Shown piece after piece: positions 1-11,764 of a stretch of DNA of 64,000 bases. This DNA is from Karstenula rhodostoma CBS 690.94. Lineage: Eukaryota; Ascomycota; Dothideomycetes; Pleosporales; Didymosphaeriaceae. The position numbers and the translations under genes were made by a program. The stretch covers positions 1,715,478 through 1,779,477 of the forward strand of contig MU001500.1 of the NCBI GenBank assembly GCA_010093485.1, given 5' to 3'. Every line of letters begins with the position of its first letter. Position 1 is the stretch's first letter. Below the pieces are notes generated by a model. It saw nothing but the letters and a program-made list of their open reading frames with translations, did not search any database and had not been told where the DNA came from.

Positions 1-709
1 GACTCATGTTCGTCTCCAGGAACAGGATGTTGAGTACAGAACATTGCTCATATCTGGGCTCATGAGGCGTTGGGAGTTGGTGGTTAGATTTACGTGGCTT
101 AGGTAGCACACAATCTACGCACTGTACTCACTTGTGTGTGATAACGGCGGGGGAGAGCTGTTCGAGCTAACGGTAGCTAAGAGCTGCTCTGCAGACGTGT
201 GCTCGGGGCGCTGCCTGAATAGGGCAGAAGCGTTAGCGAGGGTTACACACGCGTTGTACAAAGCAGACTCATAGGTCATTTTTATGTCTGCTCAACTGTT
301 TATACCGATTGGTTTCTTTAACTGACAGAAGCAGCTATATGAGTACCACGCTGAGCTTTGCTCAAAACTGACAGGTGTGAAGAGAAAGAGGAAAGTGGAT
401 AGTACGATGTGTTTGATGGTGAAGGAGAAGTCATAGGAGCGGAAAGAAATCGTGTATGACTGATGCGATCGTCTATGACAACAAACTAATCTGTTGTACG
501 GGGAGTTGACTCTTTGCGAGGGCATCAGTTCTCCGTGAGAGGACTCACCAGGACGTTCTTATACATTGTCTATCTCCCCGCAGTACTGTGGTCCTCCTCC
601 AACATCATTAACATCCTTTAATATTAGCTTACAGCCTTTTACATCAAGACACCAAACCGAGTTTGCAGTATCCCGGAATATACCCTTTTTATCGCAGAAC
701 TAAACCACC
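1..709. other. Intergenic, upstream of the amidoligase-like gene
   Basis: No convincing reading frame is seen here. The last 150 bases are pyrimidine-rich with an A-rich stretch just before the ATG at 710, as expected for a fungal promoter and 5' leader. Confidence 0.5.
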
Positions 710-1989
710 ATGTCGACAGATTCGATTACAGTCCTACCTCTCAAAGCAGGCGTAGAGCATGAACTTGCTTTTGCTTGCGATAATTTCACTCCAACCAAGA
801 CGGATGACACAGAAATAGCCTTTGAAGCCAGAGAATTTATAGCGAAGACACTCGACAATATCGATGGAATTTCTGTCGATCTAAACATACCCGAGACGAA
901 AGTCCGATCGCCGCCCGAGGTGTACAAACTGCACTGGACTTTACCGTTCGAAGCTGGACTCAAAGATGGAGTCGACTATGAGGTGCAGGATGGTTACTGT
1001 AAGGACCTCTCTATAAAGCATCTAAAGGAACAAGAAAACCACTAACAACAGCAGATGATCTCGAGCTAGCATCCCCAACAGCAAACGTCAGCACCGACGA
1101 CTGGATCAAACAGACTAAAACCATCTACGCCGCCTTCCGCGCCAACCAAATCACCATCCAAGCACCACCCGAATCCTGCGCCACCCACGTCCACATATCC
1201 CCCGCAGAAGGCAAATGGACCATGGACGCTCTAAAGGCCGTCTCCAAAGCCATCATCTACTTCGAGCGCTGCACAGACGCCCTCGTCCACGAAGATCGTC
1301 TCAGCAAACCCACATGCAAGGACTCCAATTTCGCCAGCGTCCTCCACGCCAGCGGGTATCCCAAGCAGTTGCACACGCCCCAGGATTGGAGAGAGACCTG
1401 GGAAACCGCCTGCCCGTGGAAAGAAACAATCTCGTTTCTCTGGCGCGCAATCGACAAGTGCGAAACCCACCAAGCCATCGCGGCACTCATGTGTTCGCTG
1501 CACGTCGGCTCCGCGAAGCCCCTCCCCAGGACGGATCCAGGCGAGCAGACGCAGTTCGCGCCGCGCACGCAGAGCGAGATTAGTCGGCGGCATCGCTGGA
1601 ACTTTCGGCCGCTTTTGGATGAGAGTAGGATGGGCCATGTGCCTGTGGGGGGATCGACGGAGCCGCTGGGGTCGATTGAGTTTAGGCAGCCTGAGGGCTC
1701 GGCGGTGGCCGAGGAGGCGATTGCGTGGAGGGTGTATGCGACGGGGTTTGTGCAGGCGGCTTTGATGGGGGGGATTGACGAGATGGCGGCGGCGGAGAAG
1801 CCGACGGTGAGGCAGCTGGGGGTGTTTGTGGAGAGCGGGGTTAGGGCGAATGGGTGTCGCATGGAAGATGTGGGGAGGGTGTTTGAGAGGAATTCTGGGG
1901 CTGAGCCGACTGAGATTAGGTTTGAAATGAGAGAGGGGGGGTTCGAAGAGTATACCGTCATGAGGGAATCATGGTTCGACTCTGATTAG
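710..1989 (+). CDS. Amidoligase-domain protein
   Basis: Two exons (710-998, 1055-1989) join across a 56-bp intron with GTAAGG donor, CTAAC branch site and CAG acceptor; the join gives 407 aa and restores the frame exactly. The N-terminus carries GVEHELAF, which matches the GxExE strand that opens the amidoligase_2 fold, and after the splice CATHVHIS matches the HVHV/HVHI motif followed by a helix with ERCTDALV. Bacterial relatives of this ATP-grasp-like/glutamine-synthetase-like fold ligate amines to carboxylates; the fungal proteins are uncharacterised, so the substrate is unknown. The protein has no signal peptide or membrane segment and is probably cytosolic. It stands alone, with about 1.1 kb of empty DNA downstream. 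Family call is from motifs only. Confidence 0.75.
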
Positions 1990-3117
1990 AGGGAGGGTCT
2001 GTGGCCCAGGATTCGGTGGGGTCCTAGTTGTCCTGTCATATAGTGTAGTGCTTCTGACGCTTGCGTAGACGGAGCGTCTATTCAAGTTTGTCAGCTATGT
2101 GTTTGCCTGTTTGATTATGCATGTTTGAATGAATGGATTTATTTGTTATATAAGAGAATTGCTCTCTCCTTCAATAGGACCTGTGTATCCTTTATCATGA
2201 CTAGAGTGACGGAAAATTATCGTCAAATGGGTCTTCGGGAACTTAGCAGTAAATTTCTGTTCTTTGCAAAAGATGGTTTGCACTCACACGACGCGTGCAA
2301 AGCTGGTAGTCATCTCTCCCTCGACAACCCACCAGCGGCAGACAAATCAATGAAAAGAGGGGTGCGAGCCCAAGTCTCGCTCGTTCGGGAGTTTAGGTCC
2401 AGCCCTTATCTGTACTTGCCATCCAAGAGGACAATCCCGGCTCCCATGTGAACGGTACCTCGGGGTGCACAACCCACAGCCACAAGGGCGCAGAGCGATG
2501 GCCAGAGTGGAATCTCGTACTGAATTCGAGCTGGATCGCAAGCAATCCTGCTCTAGCGGGCGCCACGACCGTAAGGGGGAGCGCCCACAATCAACCACCA
2601 CAGTTCCCTCGCGAGATGCGCATAGTTCGTCCGCGACGTCAATACGCAGCTAGCCATCCTGGTGCGACGCTGCCGATGGCGCTGTCCGACCACCAAAACA
2701 TGCTGTTACGTGCGCGTGCCTCGAGCGAGAGTCATGTGGAGGGATTGGAAGCTAGTCGAGTTCCATGGAGGTCCTGAACTCGTACAGGGCCCTGTTTGAG
2801 CAGTTACCTCCCCAGACGTGTTCTGGTTAATGGAGAAGAGAAGGGCAGGGGAGGCGACGACGTTATATATTTTGTGTGGCGCGGTGCCAACGCCCTAAGA
2901 GAGTATCACGTGGTTGAGCGATACCGGTGTGCACGGGTCAAGGTGGCGGTGAAGGACGCGAGCTCGACCATCGAAACTGCTCGCCTCGATTTTTGACGTA
3001 TTGCATTATCCAAAGCGCATATTAAACTTGCTGCGCTTCCACAGACAGCCCACGGAAACATACAGATACCGTATACACCAGGTCTGCGCATATCAAAATC
3101 ACCGAATCGCCGAGATC
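1990..3117. other. Intergenic
   Basis: Only short overlapping frames without coding character are present. No repeat, tRNA or recognisable domain is seen. The last 100 bases would be the promoter and leader of the next gene. Confidence 0.45.
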
Positions 3118-3696
3118 ATGGCCTTGAAATCTCCGGAGGATACTCACCAGCAGACAGTTTCCGCGACCACCTCTCCCGTCACATCACCGCAGGAAGAGGG
3201 CAATCAGGGCACGCCGATGGAGAAGCACTCACAGGAAAACGATCTAGAGCAGAAGCGCATTGCCGAGCTTGAGGAACAGCGACAGAAGTACGAGCAGCGC
3301 ATCACCGAGCTCGAGCAAAGAGAACTACACTACCAGTCTACCATCGTCCGCATGAAGGAAGAAGCCGATTCAAAGATCGAAAGCCTCAAAGGCGAGGTCA
3401 ACACCTGGTCAACGTGGCAAGGGCCCGTGGCGGATACGCCGCAAGCCCAGCCGCCCTGGCAGACAGGGAAGAGGAACTGTGTCAGGGCCAAGTGTAAATA
3501 CTACAAAGCGGGCACTTGTCGCATTGCGAATTGCACCCGGGGACACGAAGAGGATGAGGCTCGCTACGGCCGTCGCGGTATCATCAACGCTGGGCCTGTG
3601 GCTAAGCTTGAGAAATGGGTCGAGGAGTACACGTCGTATGGAGTCAAGCGCAGCAGGAATCGTGGAAAGCGTGCTGATCGTGGGAAGCGAATCTGA
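3118..3696 (+). CDS. Coiled-coil protein with C-terminal CCCH zinc knuckle
   Basis: Single exon, 192 aa. The frame is open back to 3001, but the ATG at 3118 (MALKSPED) was chosen because the upstream residues look non-coding. Residues about 42-100 are a heptad-rich coiled coil (QKRIAELEEQ, ITELEQRE). Residues about 121-141 hold C-x4-C-x7-C-x4-C-x3-H followed by E-E-D; the last four ligands resemble a CCCH RNA-binding zinc finger (CKYYKAGTC...NCTRGH). The C-terminus is strongly basic (RSRNRGKRADRGKR). The same knuckle, with identical spacing and the same H-E-E-D tail, is found in the minus-strand gene ending at 37556, so the two are probably paralogues. Nuclear nucleic-acid binding is inferred; no known gene is recognised. 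Confidence 0.65.
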   Translation: MALKSPEDTHQQTVSATTSPVTSPQEEGNQGTPMEKHSQENDLEQKRIAELEEQRQKYEQRITELEQRELHYQSTIVRMKEEADSKIESLKGEVNTWSTWQGPVADTPQAQPPWQTGKRNCVRAKCKYYKAGTCRIANCTRGHEEDEARYGRRGIINAGPVAKLEKWVEEYTSYGVKRSRNRGKRADRGKRI

Positions 3697-4957
3697 TGGG
3701 GAGACGTCACGATCAGCTGTCGAGAGTCATTGTGGGCTCAGAATGTTGGTGAGTTAGTTAGGTCTACAAATATAGAGTATATTCGAAAGCCTGCTATTAT
3801 TATGGCTCATTGGGGCAAACAGTCCGTACTTCTATAGCGTAACTGTAATCTATCTGCGCTCACAATGTGCTGATGTATTGCGTACATCGATTGAGCGCGT
3901 TCCAACTCAGCATGCCACCTTGCCAGCAGTTCGGCAGAGTGGCTAAGGCATAGGTCGTTTTGCTCGGAACTGCGCGATGAGCATGTAATGATATTGGGGA
4001 CTACCTAGCTACCGTAAGTTAGTACCTGCACTACTCCATTCATAACACTGCCATGACTTAGGAATGGATGCCATAAATTCTCTCTGAAGTAATCGGACAT
4101 GTGCCTTACAAGCCCTGGAGTGAAACGAATCAATTCAAATTTGATACTTCGCGCGCTCGGGCAAGCGGCGGGAAACGAATCAATTAGGGACTCACTTCTT
4201 TGGATACTGCTTCCTCACTTTCCAATAACTACGATATAACATCACCTTTACCACTGCACCCAACCTAAAGTACATTACCGTGGTACTCTCGCTGTTATTG
4301 CGGAGCCTGTGACATGCTCTGTCTCCTTAAAATTGATTGCATGGCTCGATGTACCGTATTTCTAGGTAAGTAACAGAAAGTGTATATCAAGATGAACTTG
4401 CGCACATATTCATCAAATAGAAGACCAACAGTTCCACAGAATCTGAGCACAGACGCTAAACTAAACCTCTTCATAGATATACTCTTTCTTTGCCTTCATC
4501 TGTAGGAGCTGCAAGTCGACCAAAAGTACGCCAAGTCCTCACTTTACACAGGACGGGTGGCACAAGGGGCGCTATAACCAAGGCTTAACAAACGCGATGT
4601 ACGTGGGCAAAGAAGACTAACTGACTCATTATAGCGCGACGCGCATTTTCCACAGCGAGAGTAGGTCAACCTCGATAGAGCATCGGACCATAGCTCAGCC
4701 AACGTCCTTTATCAACTTTTCAACGGGTTGTGCGCGCTAACGCCCAGAACTGAAAGCTATCTCGACCATCACGCTCGCCGAAATCGCGCGGTGTGTAGTC
4801 CCTGTCCTCACGGTTCTTCTTATGCTCTGCTTACGGTGTCAAGTCCTTAGGAATCAAACAGCTGCCCAGCGAGCGTGTTCCATATACTGTACGGTTCAAG
4901 CTCAACCTGCGACCTCCCGCTCTGTAAATTTGATATGCTGACTTTACTGGCAGCATC
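3697..4957. other. Intergenic, about 1.3 kb
   Basis: Moderately AT-rich DNA with many stops in all frames. No gene, tRNA or clear repeat is seen. It separates two coiled-coil genes transcribed in the same direction. Confidence 0.45.
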
Positions 4958-6060
4958 ATGGCCTCCTTAGTCGACTCTACCGTGCCCGCCCTCCATGGCT
5001 CCTCCGAAAACCTCGAGGCCCAGCGCCTCCGCGAAGAAAAGGCTAGACTCTCCTCGCTTCTAGCGGGCCAGCGCCCCGACAGCGAGACCATAGCCAAGCA
5101 ACAAGCGGAGCTCTCGCTGTGGCGGGAGCGTTACCGCTTGGAGCGCGATTCGCGGGTGGCCGCGCAGAAAGAAACCGCTGCGACCATCAAGAAGTGCAAG
5201 AAGCAAGTGGACCAGGCCTTGATCGTGTCCCAAAAGACTTCCGAAGTGAGCTCAGAGTGGGACAAGATTCTGCTGGACGTGGTCATGAAGAACTTCATCC
5301 AGAGCCGCGACAAGAGGATCGTAGAGCAGGCCACGCAGTTCTTGGAGCTCTGGGATGACGAGAGGAAGGCGAAGGATGAGAATGAGGTGCTCTTGGGTCG
5401 CATTCGAGAGAAGGATAGGGAGCTTGCACGTGCCAACCAGACGATCCAGAGCTACGTGAACAGCGGAGGCGAGAAGGACGCGCAGATGGCGCGCCTGACG
5501 AAGAGCAACAACCGGTTGACTGCAGACCTTGCGGGCGACGAAGTCGGAACTCCAGCAGACGGCGCTGCTGCTCGTCCGGAGCCAGAACAGCGGCAATGCG
5601 AGGGTAGCCCAGGCCGAGAAGGGGTACGAGGAGCTGGAGCTGGAGCTGGAGAACCGCCGCTTGAACGGGCATGTCGCGTCGCTGACGCTGGCCGCGAATC
5701 ATGGCCAGCGCACCATCGACGACCTCGTGCAAGCAGGTGAAGGCGTTGGAATTGGCCCAGGCACAAACGCCGACGGTACGTCGCTGCACACGTGCTCGAG
5801 CATGCACAAGGTCTTTCGCGCTGAATTAACACCAGGTGGCCAAGTCCACCCCCGACGCGCACCGCAAGCGCCCCTTCGCCGCTTACACGGTCAACACCGA
5901 CCTCCCTGAGGAAGCATCATCCCCGCTTCCCGGGGCGCCTACGACCGGGGTTGACGCCCGTCATCCCAAGAAGCGAGGCAGGCAGAAGAGGCTCGCGTTT
6001 CTGTACGTTTTGCACACGCAGACTGCGTGTTATAAGGCGGCGTTCTCGATGGCTGGATAA
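4958..6060 (+). CDS. Coiled-coil protein, gene structure unresolved or broken
   Basis: The ATG at 4958 opens a Glu/Lys/Arg-rich coiled coil (residues about 20-185: LREEKARLSSLL, ARANQTIQSY). Near 5525 coiled-coil coding moves to another frame (TKSELQQTALLL...EELELELENRR) and near 5737 to the third frame (VKALELAQAQTPT). A 60-bp phase-0 intron at 5776-5835 (GTACGT...TTAAC...CAG) then joins to a basic tail (HPKKRGRQKR) ending at 6060. A 70-bp phase-0 intron at 5456-5525 (GTGAAC...CTGAC...CAG) could explain the first shift; a 133-bp intron at 5604-5736 could explain the second but would remove good coiled coil. The alternative is two single-base frameshifts, by decay or sequencing error. Function is unknown. 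It resembles the other coiled-coil genes in the window in style only. Confidence 0.45.
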
Positions 6061-6762
6061 CTTGCAGGCAACACAACGCTGGTGGTGGTGGGGGGATTGA
6101 AGGGGCGAGCGAAGGGGATGTGAAGGATGGCGAGGACGAGGGCAAGAGTGAGCGTATGGAAGGAGTTACAGAGGGATAGCTGGGTGTGGGCACTGCGGGC
6201 ATGGTCAATCACGGTATACCTCGGTTTCGGCGCAATGGTGGGACGGTTAATAATTAGCTCTGGTGTGGAATTCTGTAAGGTCGTCGTCTGAGATGATCGG
6301 ATACCTCCTGTAGCATGCCATTGCAAAATTCGTATGAAGCTAGGGTGTCGGGTAGACATGCAATTTCGAAGCTTGGGGGAGGTTACTGTTAGCACGGCGC
6401 TTGTCTTCAAGCCAAGGTATAACCCACCAGTTGTATAGCTGAGCATATGCTCATTTCCCTTGCACGGAGTTTTGTACATATACTTGTGTATAGGGAGGGA
6501 CATGTAGATTGGACAGATTGCCACCTGCAATACTACACAATAAGCTTTCACTTAAAAGTTTGTAAAACCCTACCGTTATTGTTCGCACCCACGGAGATAC
6601 ATCAAACAAATATCGACGTTGCTAACAGCTTCTCTAGACTTTGTTATCATAAACATACTCATTACGCATTACAAACCGCTACTAACAAAAGGGGATATCA
6701 TTCTGAAACCAAACCAAACCGCACCACCAACCCTATACCCTTCTTCCATCCTTATCCCCCGC
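6061..6762. other. Intergenic between convergent genes
   Basis: The last exon of the minus-strand gene ends at 6763. No coding signal is seen between the two convergent genes; short frames here are chance. Confidence 0.45.
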
Positions 6763-8268
6763 TTACCTCGCAACCGCCGGATCCGGCAAATCCTTCACGC
6801 TCGGCAGATCCGCCACCGTCGCGCGGGGCTTCTCCTGCTCACGCTCATCGGAAATGACAAGCGGTGGCTGCGCCTCTTCCTCCAGTGCGCCCTGCCTGCT
6901 GGATTCGCCGTTGTGGCGTATGTTGGCGTTGGATGCGAAGATGGAGTCTGCGTCCGAGGCGATGGAGGAGGCGCTGCTGGCGAGGGCGGAGTTGCCACCT
7001 TCGGCGCTGAGGAGGTCCTTCTCGCGGTCTGCTTTCTCGAGGCGAGTTTCGCGGCCGCGCTTGTGGCAGTACCAGAAGACGAAGAGGAGGACTGCGGGGG
7101 TTAGTTTCGTTCATTTATGGGAAAAGTAGGTGGGGAGGGACTTACGGCACACGGCCAGACTCATGAGAATGTTCGTGCCGGTCAAGATGGCGGGGAATCT
7201 GAGCTTCAGGAAATTTAGGATGCTGCGGAGCATGGTAGCTACTGCGCCTTCTGCGGAAAGTAGGCTCTTCAGAGTGGGGATCTTTGCCTTTTGCTTCGCC
7301 TTCTTCTTGGCGAAGGATTTTGCGCCGTCTTGCCAGGTCTGCTTCTGCTTTGCGTCGAAGCCTGGCTTCTCGGCGGTTGCGGCGAGGATCTCGGGCCCGA
7401 GTGCGGCCGTCATCTTCGCGGGTAGGCTCTTGACCATGTTCTGCAGGAAGGGCGGGAGGTTGCCGTACATCTTTTTGAGATTGGCGTCGTAATCTGTGAA
7501 GAGCTTCTCGAGGTCGTCGTATGCGGTTGGCACGCCGTTGACGATGTCCTTGAGAACGAGGGTGAACTTGCCGAAGAGCTCCTCAGACTCTTTGCTAAAG
7601 GAGAAGACGCGGTTGTTGACGGCGGAGAGGTTGAGGTCGTCGAGGATGGCGGTGAGATCCTGCTGTTCCTTTTCTTTCTCTTTCTGCTCCTCGGTTTTGG
7701 CGGACTCGGCGGCGGAGAGGAGATCGTCGGCGGCTCTCTGCTTGTCCTTGGCCGTGATGGCAGGCTTCTTCTGGTCTTTCTCTTTGACCCTGCCATCGGC
7801 GTCTTTCTTGTCAGTGGCCTTCTTGAAGCGTGCCTGGGCCAGCGCGAAGTAACCCATGACGCTCTTTTTCCTGCCCAGGCCTTCCTTATCCGCATCCGAC
7901 ACGGCGACGGCAGGCGGACTCGTGGGGAGCGGCACCTTGTCTGCGCCGTCCATTAGCGCCTCTTGGGCATCCCTTCCCACCTTCTTCTCACCATTCTCTA
8001 CCACTTCGACAGGGCGCGTAGGCAGCGGCGGGCGCTCGCCCTCGGGCTCCTGTGCGATGGCCGCCAAGCGCGCCATGAACTTTTCATCTTCTTCGTCAAG
8101 GACGGGCGAGGCGGCGGGCTCTTCGCTGGGCGTACCCACGGCGGGCGCGGGCGGTGACACGGGCTTTCCGACTGCGGCGTCGACGGCCTTTTCCACAGTC
8201 TCTTCGGTTGGTTCTGCCTGTTTGGACTGGCGGCGAAACTTTTTGACGTTGAAGTAGGAGAGCGACAT
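6763..8268 (-). CDS. Conserved-looking fungal protein with one C-terminal membrane span
   Basis: Exons 8268-7146 and 7091-6763 flank a 54-bp intron (GTAAGT donor, CTAAC branch, CAG acceptor); the spliced protein is 483 aa. Residues 1-190 are Pro/Glu/Ala/Lys-rich and probably disordered. Residues about 200-300 form a helical, hydrophobic-patterned block (DLTAILDDLNLSAV, LVLKDIVNGVPTAYDDLEKL, NLPPFLQNMVKSL) that looks like the conserved domain. Splicing creates one strong transmembrane segment at about residues 360-382 (TNILMSLAVCLLLFVFWYC) that is followed by a basic stretch and a Ser/Ala-rich tail of about 95 aa. This suggests a membrane-anchored protein with its large domain on one side. I do not recognise the family. 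Confidence 0.75.
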
Positions 8269-9825
8269 TGTGTTGGTGGGCTGTAGGCAGCAGTTCGGAA
8301 GGTATAGATAGTCAAGTGGTCGCGAGTATAGTATTGGAGAAAAGGGGAAAGAGGGAGGTTTCTGTGACGTCTAAAAGACGAGATCTGGGGATCAGCGCTG
8401 TTGTCGCCTTCGCATGACGATCCAGGCGCAGGGCTTCGCTTGCCGTGTGAACGCGAACCAGGTTGTGCATCTTTGTGAGGTTGGCATGTTGCGTCATACA
8501 CGGCAGGGACCAGGAAAGGCGGGGAGCCAGCGCCACATTCAGCCACACCATCCGACCTCACGTCCTTTTGGGAGGCCATGCATCGTCCTTCCATCCACGC
8601 CAAGCGCTTTCATGCATCTATTTTGCTACCGATACAATGATCGTGAGAAAGAAGGCGTCTCGGTCAAGCTTCTCGGTTTCTACTCTTCCACCTCCAGCAC
8701 GTAGGCCTGAGCTCAATCAGAAGCTTTCCCGCTTGCAAATGGTGGCCTTCGATTGCAGTGATACAAGCTGTTATTGAGACAGATGTATTCGAATCTCACA
8801 ATGGAACGATTGTTGAACAGCTATCGATTGCGGCCGTGGGAGGTCGAGACTGCCCGCCCCAGTCCCACGTAGCGAGTTGTGGATGTCGATTGCGCCAACA
8901 TCCAATTTCAACCACAGCCCATCTGAGAAGGCCCCGACTCATGATTTTATTGAGTCACTGCTCGATGCTGCGAAATGCATCAGGTAGGAAGATGCGTCCA
9001 TCGTGGATGGCGACAGGTGTGATACGGTCTTGGAAGACGGCCGATTACAAGCGGATCCAGAGCATGGGGTTATGGAGCTTTCAGATACGAAACAAGCAGA
9101 TACTTTGACGCTACAGATTATCGAAAATACCCTCAGTGGTATACCCTGTTACCATGCGACACACACGACGAGGAGCCGACCTTAAGCAGTGCCATTTCCA
9201 ACCATCTCGACTTACCAAGGGGATTGTACATCGCGGTGTTACTTGCGTTTTCAGTGCGATTACAGAGTACCATGTTTGGAGAATCGCAGTGACATCCAGA
9301 TCAATGCTCACCAGAAAATACATGGTACAGTTCCACTTGGTGAGGTTCAATATATCACCGCTGGAGTGCTAGTACCTCGGAAGTGGAAAGCCGTTGTAGA
9401 AAACGCCACCAACAGCCAGATTATGACAGTGGCTTCGAGATGACGGTCAACGGAAGTTCTCTGAATTGACTGAGATACGAAGAGACATATTGAGACGGCA
9501 CCCTGTCACCCACTTGGAACTACCCACAACCTCTGAACTCTGGGTTACGAGCGCGCGCTGCTGTTTTCCCGCAGCCTGATACAACTCAACTCACTTATTA
9601 TTGCTCTTCGGCGCCTTCTCCGTCGACTTGACTGACGTCAGGCACCTGGAACTCGACGCGCCTTCACTTACAATTGTGGTTGATTCCACTCACCACGCCT
9701 TATTGACCCGGCGACCACGCCCCGACTCTCTGGTATATAACCAACGCCGGCCACCCCAAAATCTTCCGCCCAAATCGAACACACAAACACCACTACCTAC
9801 CGATCGATACCCCACAAGCTCCAAG
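8269..9825. other. Intergenic between divergent genes, with a TATA box near the right end
   Basis: About 1.55 kb shared by two divergent genes. The only clear element is TATATAA at 9734-9740, 86 bases before the ATG at 9826. No reading frame in the middle has coding character. Confidence 0.5.
9734..9740 (+). promoter_or_regulatory. Probable TATA box
   Basis: A perfect TATATAA lies 86 bases upstream of the start codon at 9826, and a C-rich/CAAC leader follows, which fits a fungal core promoter. Confidence 0.5.
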
Positions 9826-11764
9826 ATGGCGCCCAAAGGCCAGCCTGATATAGAGTTCATGCTCGAGTTATCTGGTAGGTACACAAATGTTTTGCCCCTT
9901 GCACTTTTGTTGTTTTTGCCCACTGCGAGTATACCCCGCAACCACTATTAACACAAGCAAAATCAAAGACGAGGACGTCGGCGGAGACAACCAGTCCGTA
10001 GCCTCATTCGGCGACGATATTGCTCCCGACGAGGATATCAATTTCGCGCACTACGATGAGGTTCCCCCCTCCGACCCCATGACCTACGATGTAAGTAAAA
10101 CTACACCCACAATTCCCGTCGACTCCTGACATCGACTAGGAGGACCTCGCTCTCCAGGGCTTCTCCGACTACGCCCACGAAAGCTCCCCCGCGCGCCTTC
10201 AAGGGTACGAAGACTACATCGGCGCCAATGACCCGGACGCAGAGTACACCTACAACGGCGCCGACGACGATCTCTACGCCGACGACGGCGCCCCCAGCGC
10301 AAAGCGCACAAAGACCACCCTCGCCGTACGCTCCAAGAACGCCCAGCCCGCGCACTTCTACCAGACCACCCTCGCGGCTGAGCGCTCTGCGCAACGCGTT
10401 ACCGCCGATGACTCCGTCAACTACCACATCGAGGACGACGCAGAAATCGCGTACACCGCTCCATCGCGCGTCGCGGGCACGTTTGGGAGGGTCAACCGCG
10501 AGAAGGGGAGCACGTTGCCGGCGTACCACAAGAAGGTCTCGCATGAGCTTGATTCCGACGATGAGTTGATCATGGCTATGCGGGAGAAGGGGTGAGTTCC
10601 ACTCAACACTACCCTGACATATAGGTGTACTGATACGACGAAGTTTCTCCGACAAGCAGATCGCCCAACGCCTGGCCAAGGAAGGACGGATCAAGTACAA
10701 CTCCAAGAGTGTTTCCACCCGTATCCAGCGCATCAAGGTTGTTCAGGCACAGCGCGCAGACTTCGAGCTGGAAAACGGCATCATTGAGTGGCAGCTAGAA
10801 GATGTACATCCCCCTCCCGCACCACCACCTTCAAACATATTGACCGTCGCAGGACCAACTCCTCCTCCGCGCGTACGACCTCGCGAGCATCGAAATCGCC
10901 TACGAGATCGAGCGGCTCCGCGCGTGGCGCTTCAAGAAGACAGCCGAGTGGATGCGCCGCATGAACAAGGACTCCGTCTTCAGCGGCCGCGCCTGCCACG
11001 CGCGCTATGCAGCTCTCCTCGACGGCACGGCAACCATCCCCTGCGACGTCGACGACGACCCCCCCGCGCGCCACGCCGCACTCGACGCCTTCCGCCGCGC
11101 AAAGGAAGCCGAGCGCGACACCGAGCGCGACGCCAAAGAAGCCCTCGCCGCAGCGCAGGAGCGTATCAAGCTCGAAGCCGCCGCCCGCCAGGCCCAACTC
11201 AACCTCGAGAAGGCAACGAAGCAGGCAACGAAAAAAGCAGCCGCCAACGCACGGGCAACGAAGCGCGCGACCAAGAAAACCCTCGAGGCGCGCCAGGCCG
11301 AAGACCACCTCAAGAAGAAAACCGCCGCCGCCGCAGACAAAGCAGCTAGGCACGCCGCCTCCGAGGCAGACGTCAAGTTCCGCGCCGACTTCGCCCTCAA
11401 GCACTTCCGCCACGTGACGGATGCGACCCCGGACCCGCGCCGCGTGCTGGACCTCCAGGATCTGCGGAAGCTGTGTCGGGCGCGCAAGATGAACGACCAT
11501 GTGCGGAGGGGCGAGGGCGAGGTCAAGAAGGTGCTGCTGGGGCGGCTGCGGGAGGCGGACGAGGCGCTGCGGTTGACGCAGTTGAGGGCTTTGTTGGCGG
11601 AGAGGGGGATCCCGGGCGGCGGGACGAAGGTGCAGATGAAGTACCAGCTGGCGCTTTTTGCGGCGCGCGAGTGTGATAGCTATGTGCGGGATGGGGAGGA
11701 CGAGGAGGAGGGGGATGGCGGTGATGAGGCGGAGGGGATGGAGATGGATGGGGGCATGGAGTAG
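9826..11764 (+). CDS. Nuclear-type protein with Myb/HTH-like and SAP-like segments
   Basis: Five exons: 9826-9878, 9958-10090, 10140-10591, 10644-10803 and 10853-11764, with introns of 79, 49, 52 and 49 bp. The first junction is the least certain; a GTAGGT donor at 9875 paired with an acceptor at 9929 also keeps frame. The protein has an acidic start, then a helix-turn-helix-like pair (DDELIMAMREKG, SDKQIAQRLAKEGRI...SVSTRIQRI) and a tryptophan-bearing helical repeat (WQLEDDQLLLRAYD...RAWRFKKTAEWMRR) that recalls Myb/SANT modules. A long Ala/Lys/Glu-rich coiled coil follows, then two SAP-like segments (DLRKLCRARKM..., LTQLRALLAERGIP..GTK). The end is acidic. DNA or chromatin binding is inferred. 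I cannot name the gene. Confidence 0.75.

Noticed and set aside
8414..9443. Several plus-strand frames of 60-116 codons between the TM-protein gene and the HTH/SAP gene
   Set aside because: They overlap one another, have no domain, no introns and no conserved composition.
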